From contig JBBRXP010000002.1 in assembly GCA_038238555.1 (NCBI GenBank), positions 1 to 64,000 on the forward strand: 64,000 bases of DNA, written 5' to 3'. Within the stretch, counting starts at the first letter, position 1, and every line of letters begins with the position of its first letter. Origin of the DNA: JANNXQ01 sp038238555 (GTDB lineage Bacteria > Verrucomicrobiota > Verrucomicrobiia > Chthoniobacterales > Chthoniobacteraceae). The position numbers and the translations under genes are program-made. A model generated the notes under the pieces. The model was not told where the DNA came from, searched no databases, and saw nothing but the letters and a program-made list of their open reading frames with translations. This document shows positions 41,066 through 51,012 of this stretch, piece by piece.

Positions 41066-42784
41066 ATGAAATTCATCCTCTTCGCCGGCCTCGCCGCAGT
41101 CACCGCCGCTTCCGCCGCCGATGTGCTCGCGCAGCGCGACTCTCCGCAAGTCATCGAAGCCGATGTGTGCATCTACGGTGGCACTTCGGGCGGTGTGACG
41201 GCGGCGGTGCAGGCGGCACGGATGGGCAGGAAGACCGTGCTCATCGAACCCGGCAAACACCTCGGCGGCATGAGCAGCGGCGGGCTGGGGATGACCGACA
41301 ACGGTTCGACTGAGACCATCGGCGGGCTGTCGCGCGAGTTTTACCAGCGCGTGTATCGCTTCTACTCGAAGGCGGAGGCGTGGCAGTTTCAGAAGCGCGA
41401 CGACTATCTCGCGTGGCTCCCGAAAATCTGGGGTGTGGACGGCCCGCGCATGGAGGAGATCGAGGCGCAGTTTCTCTTCGAGCCACACGCGGCGGAGGCG
41501 GTCTTCAACGACATGGCGCGCGAGGCCGGCGTGCAGGTCGTCTTAGGCGAGCGGCTCGATTTGAAAAATGGCGTGCGCAAGGACGGCGCGCGCATCACGC
41601 GCATCGCGATGGAGAGCGGGCGCGAGTTCGCCGCAAAGGTGTTCATCGATGCGAGCTACGAGGGCGACCTCATGGCGAAGGCTGGCGTGAGTTACATCGT
41701 AGGCCGCGAACCGAACAGCCTCTACGGCGAAACGCTCAATGGCGCGTTTCCGTTCACGCCCGCTCCGTTCCCGAAGATCAGTCCCTACCTCGTGCCCGGC
41801 GATCCGACCAGCGGCCTGCTGCCGCACGTCGAGCCGCAGCCGCCCGGCCCCAAGGGCTCCGGCGATCATCGCGTGCAGGCTTATAATTTCCGCGTCTGCC
41901 TCACCGACGTGCCGGAGAATCGCGTACCGCTTGCCGAGCCCGCAAACTACAACCCGCTCGATTACGAACTGCTCGCGCGCCATATCGCCACGATGAAAAA
42001 TGTGAAGCCCGGCCCGCGCAAACACGCCGGCATCGGCCTGCGCGGCGGCGGCGGCGACCTCGGCATCGGCTTCGAGTTGGTGCCCAATCGCAAGACCGAC
42101 TCGAACAACGGCAGCGAGTTTGGCAGCGACCTCTACGGCCCGAGCTACGGCTGGCCCGAGGCGGATCACGCGGGGCGCGAAAAGATTTTCGCGGAACACA
42201 AGGACTACACGCTCGGGCTGCTCTGGTTTCTCGGTCACGATGAGCGACTGCCCGCCGAAGTGCGCGCCGAGATGCAGCGCTGGGGTTTGCCGCAGGATGA
42301 GTTTGCCGACAGCGGCCACTTCCCGCACCAACTCTACGTGCGCGAGGCGCGGCGCATGGTGGGCGATTACGTCGTCACCGAAAACGACGCGCGCGGCGCC
42401 CGGGTGGCCGAGGATCCAGTCGCGCTCGGCTCCTACCCGCTCGATTCGCACGGCGTCACGCTTTACGTGGACGAGGCCGGGGTGCTGAACCGCGAGCGCG
42501 GATTTTTCACCGGCATCAAGCCCTTCCCCATCAGCTACCGCGCGTTGCGGCCTCGCCCCGGCGAGTGCGACAACCTGCTCGTGGTGAGCTGCCTCTCCGC
42601 GTCGCACGCCGCCTACGGTTCGGTGCGCATGGAGCCGGTGTTCATGATGCTCGGCCACGCCGCCGGAGCCGCCGCGAGCCTGGCGATCGAACGCCGCGTG
42701 ACGGTGCAAAACGTCCCCTACGCGCCATTGCGCGAACGCCTTCTCGCCGACAAACAAATCCTGGAACGCAACGCTCGCCGATGA
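41066..42784 (+). CDS. FAD-dependent oxidoreductase (FAD_oxidored family)
   Basis: This 572-residue secreted protein has a signal peptide and then DVCIYGGTSGGVTAAVQAAR, the FAD-binding motif (the first G of G-x-G-x-x-G varied to G-G-T-S-G-G as in this family), and KTVLIEPGKHLGGMSSGGLG, which binds the adenine ribose. Further conserved parts are VFIDASYEGDLMAKAGVSYI and LVVSCLSASHAAYGSVRMEP. Proteins of this family (FAD dependent oxidoreductase, PF12831) are frequent in PVC sulfatase islands and are thought to oxidise sugars. The gene starts 10 bases after the sialidase relic and its stop overlaps the next ATG. Confidence 0.85.
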   Translation: MKFILFAGLAAVTAASAADVLAQRDSPQVIEADVCIYGGTSGGVTAAVQAARMGRKTVLIEPGKHLGGMSSGGLGMTDNGSTETIGGLSREFYQRVYRFYSKAEAWQFQKRDDYLAWLPKIWGVDGPRMEEIEAQFLFEPHAAEAVFNDMAREAGVQVVLGERLDLKNGVRKDGARITRIAMESGREFAAKVFIDASYEGDLMAKAGVSYIVGREPNSLYGETLNGAFPFTPAPFPKISPYLVPGDPTSGLLPHVEPQPPGPKGSGDHRVQAYNFRVCLTDVPENRVPLAEPANYNPLDYELLARHIATMKNVKPGPRKHAGIGLRGGGGDLGIGFELVPNRKTDSNNGSEFGSDLYGPSYGWPEADHAGREKIFAEHKDYTLGLLWFLGHDERLPAEVRAEMQRWGLPQDEFADSGHFPHQLYVREARRMVGDYVVTENDARGARVAEDPVALGSYPLDSHGVTLYVDEAGVLNRERGFFTGIKPFPISYRALRPRPGECDNLLVVSCLSASHAAYGSVRMEPVFMMLGHAAGAAASLAIERRVTVQNVPYAPLRERLLADKQILERNARR

Positions 42785-42945
42785 AAACTCGAATCAAAAT
42801 TTTGCTCCCGCTGCTCGCCGCCTTCGCGGCAGTCACCATCGCTCCCTCAAAATCCGCCGCCCGGAAAAGACCGGCGACGGTTGGGAGCCGCGTGGAAGTT
42901 CGCGGCACCGTTGCATCCGCGATCTCTTCTCATGAAAACACATAA
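42781..42945 (+). CDS. Small secreted ORF or relic
   Basis: ATG 42781 overlaps the stop of the FAD-dependent gene (ATGA) and opens a 54-residue frame beginning MKTRIKILLPLLAAFAAVTI, a credible signal peptide, followed by a basic tail without recognisable features. It ends just inside the next gene (start 42932). It may be the 5' end of a deleted secreted-protein gene rather than a functional small protein. Confidence 0.35.
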   Translation: MKTRIKILLPLLAAFAAVTIAPSKSAARKRPATVGSRVEVRGTVASAISSHENT

Positions 42946-45900
42946 CCGAGTTTCCCGGCGTCTTCTTCTGCTCGCGCCCTTTCTCCACGCACTGGCCGTG
43001 ACGTGCGCCGCGGAGGATTCGGCACGGCTCGAATACAACCGCGACGTGCGGCCGATCCTTTCGGACAAGTGTTTCAAGTGCCACGGCCCGGACTCGAAAG
43101 CGCGCAAAGCGGAACTGCGCCTCGATCTCCGCGACGCGGCGCTCACGGAGCACGATGGCGGGCGGCCGATCGTTCCGGGCCAGGCGGACAAGAGCGAAGT
43201 GGTGCGGCGCATTGAGACGGACGATGCGGACGACGTGATGCCGCCGAAGAAATCGAATTTGCATTTGGCGAAAAGCGAGATCGCGGCGCTGCGCCGCTGG
43301 ATCGCGGAGGGCGCGGAGTATCAGCCGCATTGGTCGCTAGTGGCACCGAAGGCTGCGCCTTTTCCGGAAGTGAAATGACTGGATTGGGTGCGCAACGAGA
43401 TCGACCGTTTCGTGCTCGCGCGGCTGGAGCGCGAACGCCTCACGCCTTCACCCGAAGCCGATCCTGCGACGCTCATCCGCCGCGCCACGCTTGCGCTCAC
43501 CGGTCTTCCGCCGACGCCCTCAGAGGTGGATGCTTTCACTCAAGAGTGCCGAAGCGGTTCGTCATTGGAGGCGCTGGCCGACCGCCTGCTCGCCTCGCCG
43601 CGCTTCGGCGAACGCATGGCGCTCGACTGGCTCGACGCGGCGCGTTACGCGGACACCAACGGCTACTACAACGACTCCGAGCGGCAGGCGTGGCCGTGGC
43701 GCGATTGGGTGATCGGCGCCTTCAATGGCAACCTGCCTTTCGATCGCTTCACCATCGAGCAGCTCGCGGGCGATCTGCTGCCGCACGCGACGACGGACCA
43801 GAAAATCGCGACGGGCTTTAACCGCAATCACATGGTGACGAACGAGACGGGCATCATCGAGGAGGAGTATCGCACCGGCTACGTGATGGATCGCGTGGAC
43901 ACGACGGCGACGGTGTGGATGGGGCTCACGCTGGCCTGCGCGCGCTGCCACGATCACAAATACGATCCGCTCACGCAGCGCGACTACTACCAGGTCTTCG
44001 CCGCCTTTAATAACATTCAGGAAACCGGACTGGTGAAGGATGTCGCACCGCTAAGTCCCGCGCCGACCATCGCGTTGCCGACGGCGGCGCAGGAGAAGGA
44101 TTTGGTGAAACTGGGAGCCGAGCGCAGGAAGACCGAGGCGAAGCTCAAGACCTTCAAGCCCGCGCTGGAAACGGAAATGACTGCGTGGGAAACGACCGCG
44201 CTCGATGCGCTGCCACCCGCGCCAACGCAGGGCAGCCTCGTGCATTTCGATTTCGACGCGGACGGCGCGGACCACGGGCCGAAGCCGGTCGAGGCGACGA
44301 CCAGCGGCAAGCTGGTCTTCGACGCCGGAGTCAAAGGCAAGTCCGTGGCGTTCGACGCGACGCAATACATCGAGTTCGCCGAGCCGCAGCCGCTCGAACG
44401 CGACCGCCCGTTCACCTTCGCCGTGTGGATCATGCCCAACGCAGCGCCGCAGGGTTGCGTGGCCTCGAAGATGAACTCTGACGCGGACGCGCGCGGCTTT
44501 GAGATCCTGTGGTATAAATCGCAGCCGCGCATCAATCTCGCGCATCGCTACGGACACGACGGCATCGAGGTGGTGGCGCAGCAAAAATTCGGCGGCAAGC
44601 AGTGGCATCACCTCGTCGTCACTTATGATGGATCGTCGAAGGCGGCGGGCCTGAAGGTGTATGTGGATGGCGCGCTGAATGCGGTGGATGTGCGGCGCGA
44701 CAATCTCTCCGGCTCGGTCGCGTCGGATGAGCCGTGGCGCATCGCGTGGAAAGGCACGGGCATTGGCTTCGACGGCGGCATGGACGAGGTGCGGCTCTTC
44801 GACCGCGCGCTCGCGGCGGAGGAAATCGAGGCGCTTCACTGGCGCGAATTCATCGGCGGCGCGGTCGCCACGCCGCGCGCGGAGCGGACGCGCGCGCAGG
44901 CCGACAAGCTCGAGTCCTACTACATCGCGCGCCACGCCTCGGAGGAAGTGAAGCGGCTCTCGGAGCAGGCGGCCGCGTTGCGCAGCGAGGAAGACACGGC
45001 GCGCCGCGGAATCCTCTCCGCCTCGGTGATGCAGGAGATGCAGCAACCGCGCGAGACGCACATTCTCACGCGCGGGCAATACGATCAGCCCGCGGACAAA
45101 GTGGAGTTTGGCGTGCCGGCGTCGCTGGGACCGTTGCCGAAGGACGCGCCGCGCAACCGGCTCGGCTTCGCGCAATGGCTCGTCGCGCCCGAGCATCCGC
45201 TCACCGCGCGCGTAGAGGTGAATCGCCTGTGGGAGCAATGCTTCGGCGACGGACTGGTGCGCACGCTCAATGACTTCGGCCTACAAGGCGAAGCGCCGTC
45301 GCATCCCGAATTGCTCGACTGGCTCGCGGTAAAGTTTCGCGAAACCTGGGATGTGAAAGCGCTGCTCAAACTCATCGTCACCAGCGCCACGTTCCGCCAG
45401 TCGTCGAACTTCACGCCGGCCTTGCTCGCTCGCGATCCCGAGAACCGGCTGCTGGCGCGCGGACCGCGTTATCGCCTGCCGGCGGAAGTGCTGCGCGATC
45501 AGGCGCTCGCGGTCGGCGGACTGCTCGTCGAGAAGATCGGCGGACCGAGCGTGAAGCCGTATCAACCACCCGGCTTGTGGGAAGCGGTGAGCTACAATGG
45601 CGACGCGACCTACGAGGCGGATCACGGCGAGTCGCTGTATCGGCGCGGCCTCTACACGTATTGGAAACGCCAGTCACCGCCACCGGGCACGCTGACCTTC
45701 GACGGCCCCACGCGCGAGGTCTGCACCGTGCGCCGCGCCCGCACCAACACGCCGCTGCAAGCCCTCGTGCTGCTCAACGACGTGACCTATATCGAAGCCG
45801 CGCGCGGGCTGGCGACGCGGATGATGCGCGAGGGAAAGGAGAGCATTGCATTCGGCTTCCGCGTGGCGACAGGCCGCGCGCCGAAAAGCGAGGAAGCCGC

Positions 45901-46084
45901 CGCGTTGCAAAGCTACTTCGATGAGCAACTCGCCGTCTTCCGCACCAAACCCGAATCGGCGCGCGCGCTTTTGAAAGCCGGCGAATCGCCCACCGATGCA
46001 ACACTCGATGCCTGCGAACTCGCCGCCTGGACGATGACCTCAAGCCTACTCCTGAACCTCGACGAGGCGATCACGCAACATTGA
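42932..46084 (+). pseudogene. PSCyt1-PSCyt2-LamG-PSD1 protein with internal in-frame TGA
   Basis: The frame from ATG 42932 has a signal peptide and a PSCyt1 cytochrome domain (VRPILSDKCFKCHGPDSKAR), then a TGA stop at 43376 after FPEVK. The same frame resumes at 43379 with LDWVRNEIDRFVLARLERER, the normal continuation into PSCyt2 (DUF1549), then a concanavalin/LamG domain (44220-44860, e.g. VAFDATQYIEFAEPQPLERD), then PSD1 (DUF1553: ILTRGQYDQPADKVEFGVPA, PREVCTVRRARTNTPLQALV). CGA to TGA would be one transition. Two ORFs are therefore produced (148 and, from GTG 43388, 898 residues). Haem motif C-F-K-C-H is intact in the first part. Confidence 0.85.
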
Positions 46085-46139
46085 TCGGACACGACCTGGT
46101 AACATCAGATTCCTCACTCTTCCAATCTTCAAAAACGAA

Positions 46140-46973
46140 ATGATCCTCCGCTTGTTATTGGTTCCGCTCGTGACGTTCAGTTTTGCCATCAGGGCCGCCG
46201 ATAAATTCGCGGAAGCCCCCGCGTGCCAGTCCGTCGGTGAACAGCCGGACGGCAGCTTCCTGGTCTCGACCAATCAGGTCGTCACGCCGGTCGGCAAAGT
46301 GGAGCGGATCGAAGGCGCGCGCCCGAAGGATCTCGCGGTCTCGCCCGACGGCGCGACGATCGCGGTGCTGACCACGGCGACGGTGCTGCTCTATGCGCCG
46401 GATGGAAAGTTGAAGGGGAGTGTGAAGCACGCCGCCGGGCCGCTCGGGCTCGCTTGGGGCGCGGATAGTTTGTCGCTCTTTGCCAGCGGCGGCGGAGGGC
46501 AGATTCAGCGCGTGGTCTTCGCGGCGGGCAAATGGAAGACGGGCGGCTCCTTCGCCGCGGTCGATCCGAAGAAAAACGCGCGCGTCTTCACCGCCCAGGA
46601 TGCCTCCGATAGCGAAGCCAATCCGGCGAAAAAGAAGCGCGCCAAAGCGGGCGATCCGCAGGCCGCCGGTCTCGCGGTCTCGCGCGATGGCACGCGGCTC
46701 TATGTCGCGCTGGGGATAAGTAACGCAATGAAGGCCGACGAGCGTCCCTACACGCATCTGCCGAACAAGGTTCCCCTGGACGAGATGAACCCGCCCGTCG
46801 CGGCGCTGAAAGGCGAGCCGAAGCGGCTGGCGCAAGCCTGCGCGAAACTGGACTGGAACGATGTCGATCGCGCTGACTTTGCCATCCTGGCCCGGGCGGC
46901 GTGGGCCGCGCAGCGGCCGGGAGAGCCGTTCCCCTGGGACCGGTTCAATCGTTATCCGAAAGGCAACCGATAA
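46140..46973 (+). pseudogene. YncE-like propeller / phosphoesterase fusion, internally deleted
   Basis: The 277-residue frame starts with a signal peptide and YncE-type beta-propeller blades (RPKDLAVSPDGATIAVLTTA, AAGPLGLAWGADSLSLFASG, AAGLAVSRDGTRLYVALGIS). Then it jumps to PYTHLPNKVPLDEMNPPVAA and KLDWNDVDRADFAILARAAW. The latter is the C-terminal end of the phosphoesterase domain that normally follows the propeller by several hundred residues. The join is in frame at about 46730. Missing parts include the second half of the propeller and all catalytic residues, so the product cannot be an active phosphoesterase. Confidence 0.7.
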
Positions 46974-47013
46974 CCCAAGCCTCCACCGCACGTCCCATCG
47001 TGTAACCCAATCC

Positions 47014-47343
47014 ATGAAGACCATCCGCTATCTCCTCTTCATCTCCCTCGCCCTCGCGGCGCTCGGAGCTTCTGCTGCCGGCAAGCCGAACATCCTCCTC
47101 ATCGTCGCCGACGATCTCGGCTGGCGCGATGTCGCATGGCACGGCGGGCCCTTCCAGACGCCGGCGATGGACCGGCTCGTGCGCGAGGGCGTGGAGCTCG
47201 ATCAGCATTACGTCCAGCCGGTCTGCACGCCGACGCGCACGGCGCTGATGAGCGGGCGCTATCCGAGCCGCTTCGGACCGCAGGCGCTCGCGCCCAGCAA
47301 TCTGCGCGCGATGCCGCTCGGCACGGACACGGCTGGGACGTGA
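47014..47343 (+). pseudogene. Sulfatase N-terminal fragment
   Basis: The frame has a signal peptide, NILLIVADDLGWRDVAWHGG, PVC71-T-P-T-R (active site Cys 71), ALMSGRYPSRFG and ends at ALAPSNLRAMPLGTDTAGT. This is the first about 105 residues of an arylsulfatase B-like enzyme; at least 300 residues are missing. In a different frame the downstream sequence continues as a PSD1 domain. The join is at about 47325-47331. Confidence 0.8.
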
Positions 47344-48080
47344 AGCACATGGTAAAGCTCATGGTCATGAGCGCGACCTACCGGCAGAGCAGCAGCCTGC
47401 GCCCGGAATTGCGCGACGCGGACCCGGCCAATCGCCTGCTCGCCTCGCAAAATCCGCGGCGGTTCGACGCTGAATTCGTGCGCGAAAACGCGCTCTTCAT
47501 CGCCGGCGCGCTCGATCTCGCAGCCATCGGCGGCCCGAGCGTGAAGCCTTACCAGCCGGAGGGCTACTACGACGCGCTGCAATTTCCCGTGCGCGATTAT
47601 TTCTCGAGCACCGGCGCCGAGCAGCGGCGGCGCGGCGTTTACATGCACTGGCAGCGCTCGTTCCTGCACCCGATGCTCGCGGCTTTCCACGCGCCCGCAC
47701 GCGACGAATGCGCCGCGCAGCGCGTGGTGAGCAACACGCCGCAGCAGGCGCTCACGCTCTTGAACGACCCGACTTTCGTGGAAGCCGCGCGCCTCTTCGC
47801 CGCGCGCCTGCTCGCTCAGAAAGATGCGGGCGACGACGAGCGCATCCGCCGCGCGTTCCGATTCGCACTCGCCCGCGAGCCTCGGGAAAAAGAAACGGCG
47901 TCGCTGGAAAAATTTCTCGCGGAGCAGCGCGCGCAATTCTCCTCCACTCCCGCCGAAGCTGCGAAGCTGCTGAAGACCGGCCAGTCGCCGCCGCCCGCGC
48001 GCGATCCCGCCGAGCTCGCCGCGTGGACGAGCCTCTGCCGCGTGGTGCTCAATGCGCAGGAAACGATCACGCGATACTGA
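47331..48080 (+). pseudogene. PSD1 (DUF1553) C-terminal fragment
   Basis: From 47331 the frame reads GWDVKHMVKLMVMSATYRQS, then FDAEFVRENALFIAGALDLA and HAPARDECAAQRVVSNTPQQ, ending LCRVVLNAQETITRY. These are the last about 250 residues of a PSD1 domain, closely like the intact one at 45.3-46.1 kb (compare DVKALLKLIVTSATFRQSSN). There is no start codon of its own. Together with the preceding sulfatase fragment it shows that a deletion removed the 3' part of a sulfatase gene and the 5' part of a PSCyt/PSD1 gene. Confidence 0.8.
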
Positions 48081-48146
48081 TGCGCGGCCGCGAGTTCCGA
48101 GTGGACTAAGTTGACTAAGTCCCGTGGCGAACGCATCCTTGTTTCC

Positions 48147-48389
48147 ATGAAAACGATCACCACTCACGAAGCCAAGACCCACCTCTCGCGTTATCTCGCC
48201 GAAGTCGAGAAAGGCCGGGAGTTCATCATTGCGCGGGGCAAAGCCCCAGTGGCGATGCTGGTGCCGGTGAAGCCCCCGAAAAAAAGGCCGCGGCCGAAAG
48301 TGGGCGAGACACTCGATCCGCCGTTTAAAATTCCGGACTCGGCGTTTGCGCCACTTACCGATGAGGAACTCAAGGAATGGGGACTATGA
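48147..48389 (+). CDS. Phd/YefM-type antitoxin
   Basis: This 80-residue protein begins MKTITTHEAKTHLSRYLAEV, then GREFIIARGKAPVAMLVPVK, the classical Phd/YefM fold (DNA-binding N-terminus). The C-terminal tail (PPFKIPDSAFAPLTDEELKE) is the toxin-binding part. It shares ATGA with the PIN gene. Start at 48147 was chosen because MKTITTHEAKTHLS is the conserved beginning. A short repeat GACTAAGT occurs twice (48106 and 48113) about 30 bases upstream and could be an operator. Confidence 0.88.
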   Translation: MKTITTHEAKTHLSRYLAEVEKGREFIIARGKAPVAMLVPVKPPKKRPRPKVGETLDPPFKIPDSAFAPLTDEELKEWGL

Positions 48390-48772
48390 ACCTGTTGCTC
48401 GACACGTGTGCTTTCCTCTGGCTCGCCCTCCCTCAGGGCAAACTATCCGGCGAGGCCACGCGTCAGATCAACGCTCCCACGTCCACCTTGTTTTTCAGCG
48501 ACGTGAGCGTCTGGGAGATCACTTTGAAAAACTCTTCCGGCAAGCTGCCCCTCCCGGATTCGCCCCGGAAATGGATTCCGCGGCGGCTCAAGTTTTTTCA
48601 GATCCAATCGCTCAGACTTGAGCACGATGCCATCTACCGCAGCGGCGAACTGCCGCGCTTTCACCTCGATCCGTTCGATCGGCTGCTCGCCGCGCAGGCC
48701 ATTGAAATGGGCATGACCATGCTTTCACCGGACGAGCCGCTTTCGCGACTCGGCGCGTCGCGGATTTGGTGA
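48386..48772 (+). CDS. PIN-domain toxin (VapC-type)
   Basis: This 128-residue protein reads MNLLLDTCAFLWLALPQGKL with D6 as the first metal ligand, VSVWEITLKNSSGKL with E44 or so, and FDRLLAAQAIEMGMTMLSPD as the region with the remaining acidic residues. It is the PIN-type toxin paired with the Phd-type antitoxin just upstream (ATGA overlap at 48386-48389). A start nine bases earlier is possible. It likely cleaves RNA when released. Confidence 0.88.
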   Translation: MNLLLDTCAFLWLALPQGKLSGEATRQINAPTSTLFFSDVSVWEITLKNSSGKLPLPDSPRKWIPRRLKFFQIQSLRLEHDAIYRSGELPRFHLDPFDRLLAAQAIEMGMTMLSPDEPLSRLGASRIW

Positions 48773-48888
48773 CATGGAAGGCCGCGTCATAGTAGTGGAG
48801 CCGGATTCCCGTGACCCAGCCGATGGGGCGAATGTTGACCTTATTTGATCTCCCGCTGGGTTGAAGCCGTGAACACTATCTTCACCAA

Positions 48889-50358
48889 ATGAAACCCACT
48901 CCGTTCACCCGCCGCGCATTTGTCACACGTTCCTCCAGCGCTCTCGCCGGCGCTGTCATCGCCGCGAATTTCGTCCAGGCGGCGGAGAAGCAGGGGCCGC
49001 ATCAGGCGATGGGCACGCGCGCGGGCGAAGTGACGGATACCACTGCCATCGTGTGGACGCGGCTCACGCAGCAAGCGACGCGAAACAATGGCGGGCTGCT
49101 CATTCCCGGCCACGTGAAGGAAAAAAAGAGAAGGCTGGAAGGGGCGGCTGAAATCCCGGTGCCGGTCGACCAACTCGAAGGCGCGTGCCCCGGCGCGCCG
49201 GGCCGCGTGCAAGTGCGCTACGGCACGCGCGAGGATTTGAGCGATGCGACGACGACGGCGCCGGTCGCGGTGTCGGAGGCGAATGATTTCATCCATCAGT
49301 TCAAGCTCACGGGGCTCACGCCGGGGACGCTCTATCATTACGTGAGCAAGCTCGCGGGGCCGGACGACGCCGTTTTTTTCCGCGGGAAATTCCAGACCGC
49401 GCCCGCCGCGGCCGCGCCCGGCAATTTGCGCTTCTGCGTGATGACCTGCCAGGGCTACCCCGACCGCGGGCATCCCGACGGGCATCCCATTTATCCCGCG
49501 ATGCTGGCGCTCGATCCGCACTTCACGTGTCTCACCGGCGACCTCGTTTATTACGACAACGACGAGCCGCGCGCAGTCACCTCGCGGCTCGCGCGCTATC
49601 ATTGGGAGCGGATGTTCAGCCTGCCGCGGCTCGTGGAATTCAATCGCGCGCACTCGACTTACTGGCTCAAGGACGATCACGACACGCTCAACAACGACTC
49701 GTGGCCCGGCGCGAAGATGGGCGAGTTTACCTTCGCCGAAGGTCAGAAAATTTTCCGCCAGCAAGCGCCCATGCACGACGGCCCGAGCTATCGCACTTTC
49801 CGCTGGGGCCGTGACCTGCAGGTGTGGCTCACCGAGGGGCGCGATTTCCGTTCGCCAAACAAGATGCCCGACGGCCCGGACAAAACGATCTGGGGCGCGG
49901 AGCAGAAGGCGTGGTTCCAGCGCACGGTGAAGGCGAGCGACGCGACGTGGAAGGTGCTCGTCTCGCCCACGCCGCTCGTCGGGCCGGATCGCGCCACTGG
50001 CAAGAACGACAACCATTCCAACGCCGGCTTTGCGCACGAAGGGGACGATCTGCGCGCGTGGATGCGGGCGAATGTGCCGGAGAATTTCTTCGTCGTGTGC
50101 GGCGATCGGCATTGGCAATACCACTCCGTGCATCCCGAGACCGGCCTGCACGAGTTCAGCGTCGGCGCGGCGAGCGACGAGCATGCGGGCGGCACGCCGG
50201 GCCTAAACCCGCGGTATCACAAATTTCATCGCGTGAAGGGCGGGTTCCTCAGCGTCACGCTGCAGCGCGAGAGCGCGCAAAGCCGGATTCTCTTCGAACA
50301 TCGCGACGTGCTGGGGACGGTCGTTTATCAATGGCAGCAGACGCGGCGCGCGAGTTAG
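48889..50358 (+). CDS. PhoD-like alkaline phosphatase (Tat-exported)
   Basis: This 489-residue protein has a Tat signal (FTRRAFVTRSSSALAGAVIA), an N-terminal fibronectin-like domain (TAIVWTRLTQQATRN, FKLTGLTPGTLYHYVSKLAG) and a PhoD metallophosphatase domain: FCVMTCQGYPDRGHPDGHP, HFTCLTGDLVYYDNDEP, STYWLKDDHDTLNNDSWPG and FFVVCGDRHWQYHSVHPE. The D, N and H residues that bind Fe/Ca are present. It should remove phosphate from phosphodiesters outside the cytoplasm. The sulfatase-derived gene follows after 3 bases, as in a PVC catabolic operon. Confidence 0.88.
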   Translation: MKPTPFTRRAFVTRSSSALAGAVIAANFVQAAEKQGPHQAMGTRAGEVTDTTAIVWTRLTQQATRNNGGLLIPGHVKEKKRRLEGAAEIPVPVDQLEGACPGAPGRVQVRYGTREDLSDATTTAPVAVSEANDFIHQFKLTGLTPGTLYHYVSKLAGPDDAVFFRGKFQTAPAAAAPGNLRFCVMTCQGYPDRGHPDGHPIYPAMLALDPHFTCLTGDLVYYDNDEPRAVTSRLARYHWERMFSLPRLVEFNRAHSTYWLKDDHDTLNNDSWPGAKMGEFTFAEGQKIFRQQAPMHDGPSYRTFRWGRDLQVWLTEGRDFRSPNKMPDGPDKTIWGAEQKAWFQRTVKASDATWKVLVSPTPLVGPDRATGKNDNHSNAGFAHEGDDLRAWMRANVPENFFVVCGDRHWQYHSVHPETGLHEFSVGAASDEHAGGTPGLNPRYHKFHRVKGGFLSVTLQRESAQSRILFEHRDVLGTVVYQWQQTRRAS

Positions 50359-50361
50359 CCG

Positions 50362-51012
50362 ATGACGACTTCACTGCTCTTCCTCCTCGCGTTGACGGGC
50401 ATTTTTTGCGGCCCATCCTTCGCCGCGGAAAAGTCCGGGCGGCCCAATATTCTCTTTCTCCTCGCCGACGATCTGGGCTACGGCGAGCTCGCCTGTTACG
50501 GCCATCCGCGCACGACGACGCCGGCCCTCGACCGGCTGGCGAGCGAGGGCATCACTTTCATGGACGAACAGATCGGCCGCATCCTCGACAAGCTCGATGC
50601 GCTGGGGCTGCGCGAGAACACACTCGTGTTGTTCGCGAGTGACAATGGCGGCGTGGTGGGGCGCGGCAGCAGCAACGGCAGCCTGCGCGGAGGAAAGGTG
50701 ATGCTCTATGAAGGCGGCATCCGCGTGCCGTTCATCGCAGGCTGGCCCGGGCAAGTGCCGGCCGGCCGCGTGGATGAAACCTCGCGGCTGAATGTGTGCG
50801 ATCTCGCGTGGACCTTCTGCCGGCTCACGGGCGCGGCGATGCCCGAGGGCTACCGCTCCGACGGCGTGGATGCGAGCGATGCCTTACGCGGCAAGCGGCT
50901 CGTGCACACACTTTTGGTCGAGCCCGCGCCCCGGCCGATTACTGCTCACGATGCCCGAGCGCAATTTCCTGCTCTCGGCGAACGAGGCGGACCTCGACTC
51001 ATTGTCCGATGA
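50362..51012 (+). pseudogene. Sulfatase lacking its active site (in-frame deletion)
   Basis: The 216-residue frame starts with a signal peptide and NILFLLADDLGYGELACYGH (metal ligands present), then TPALDRLASEGITFM joins directly to DEQIGRILDKLDALGLRENT. About 200 residues that would contain the active-site Cys-x-Pro-Ser-Arg and the K-W-H motif are missing. The frame goes on through LVLFASDNGGVVGRGSSNGS and KVMLYEGGIRVPFIAGWPGQ. After GKRLVHTLLVEPAPRP the tail looks foreign, suggesting a second junction near 50935. It shares ATGA with the next gene. Confidence 0.8.

Noticed and set aside
42781..42945. Small signal-peptide ORF as a new secreted peptide
   Set aside because: No conserved mature part is visible; relic of a deleted secreted-protein gene is the simpler explanation, so it was kept only as a low-confidence feature.
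44051..45238. A 395-codon minus-strand frame over the PSD1 gene
   Set aside because: Antisense shadow; arginine-rich without motif.
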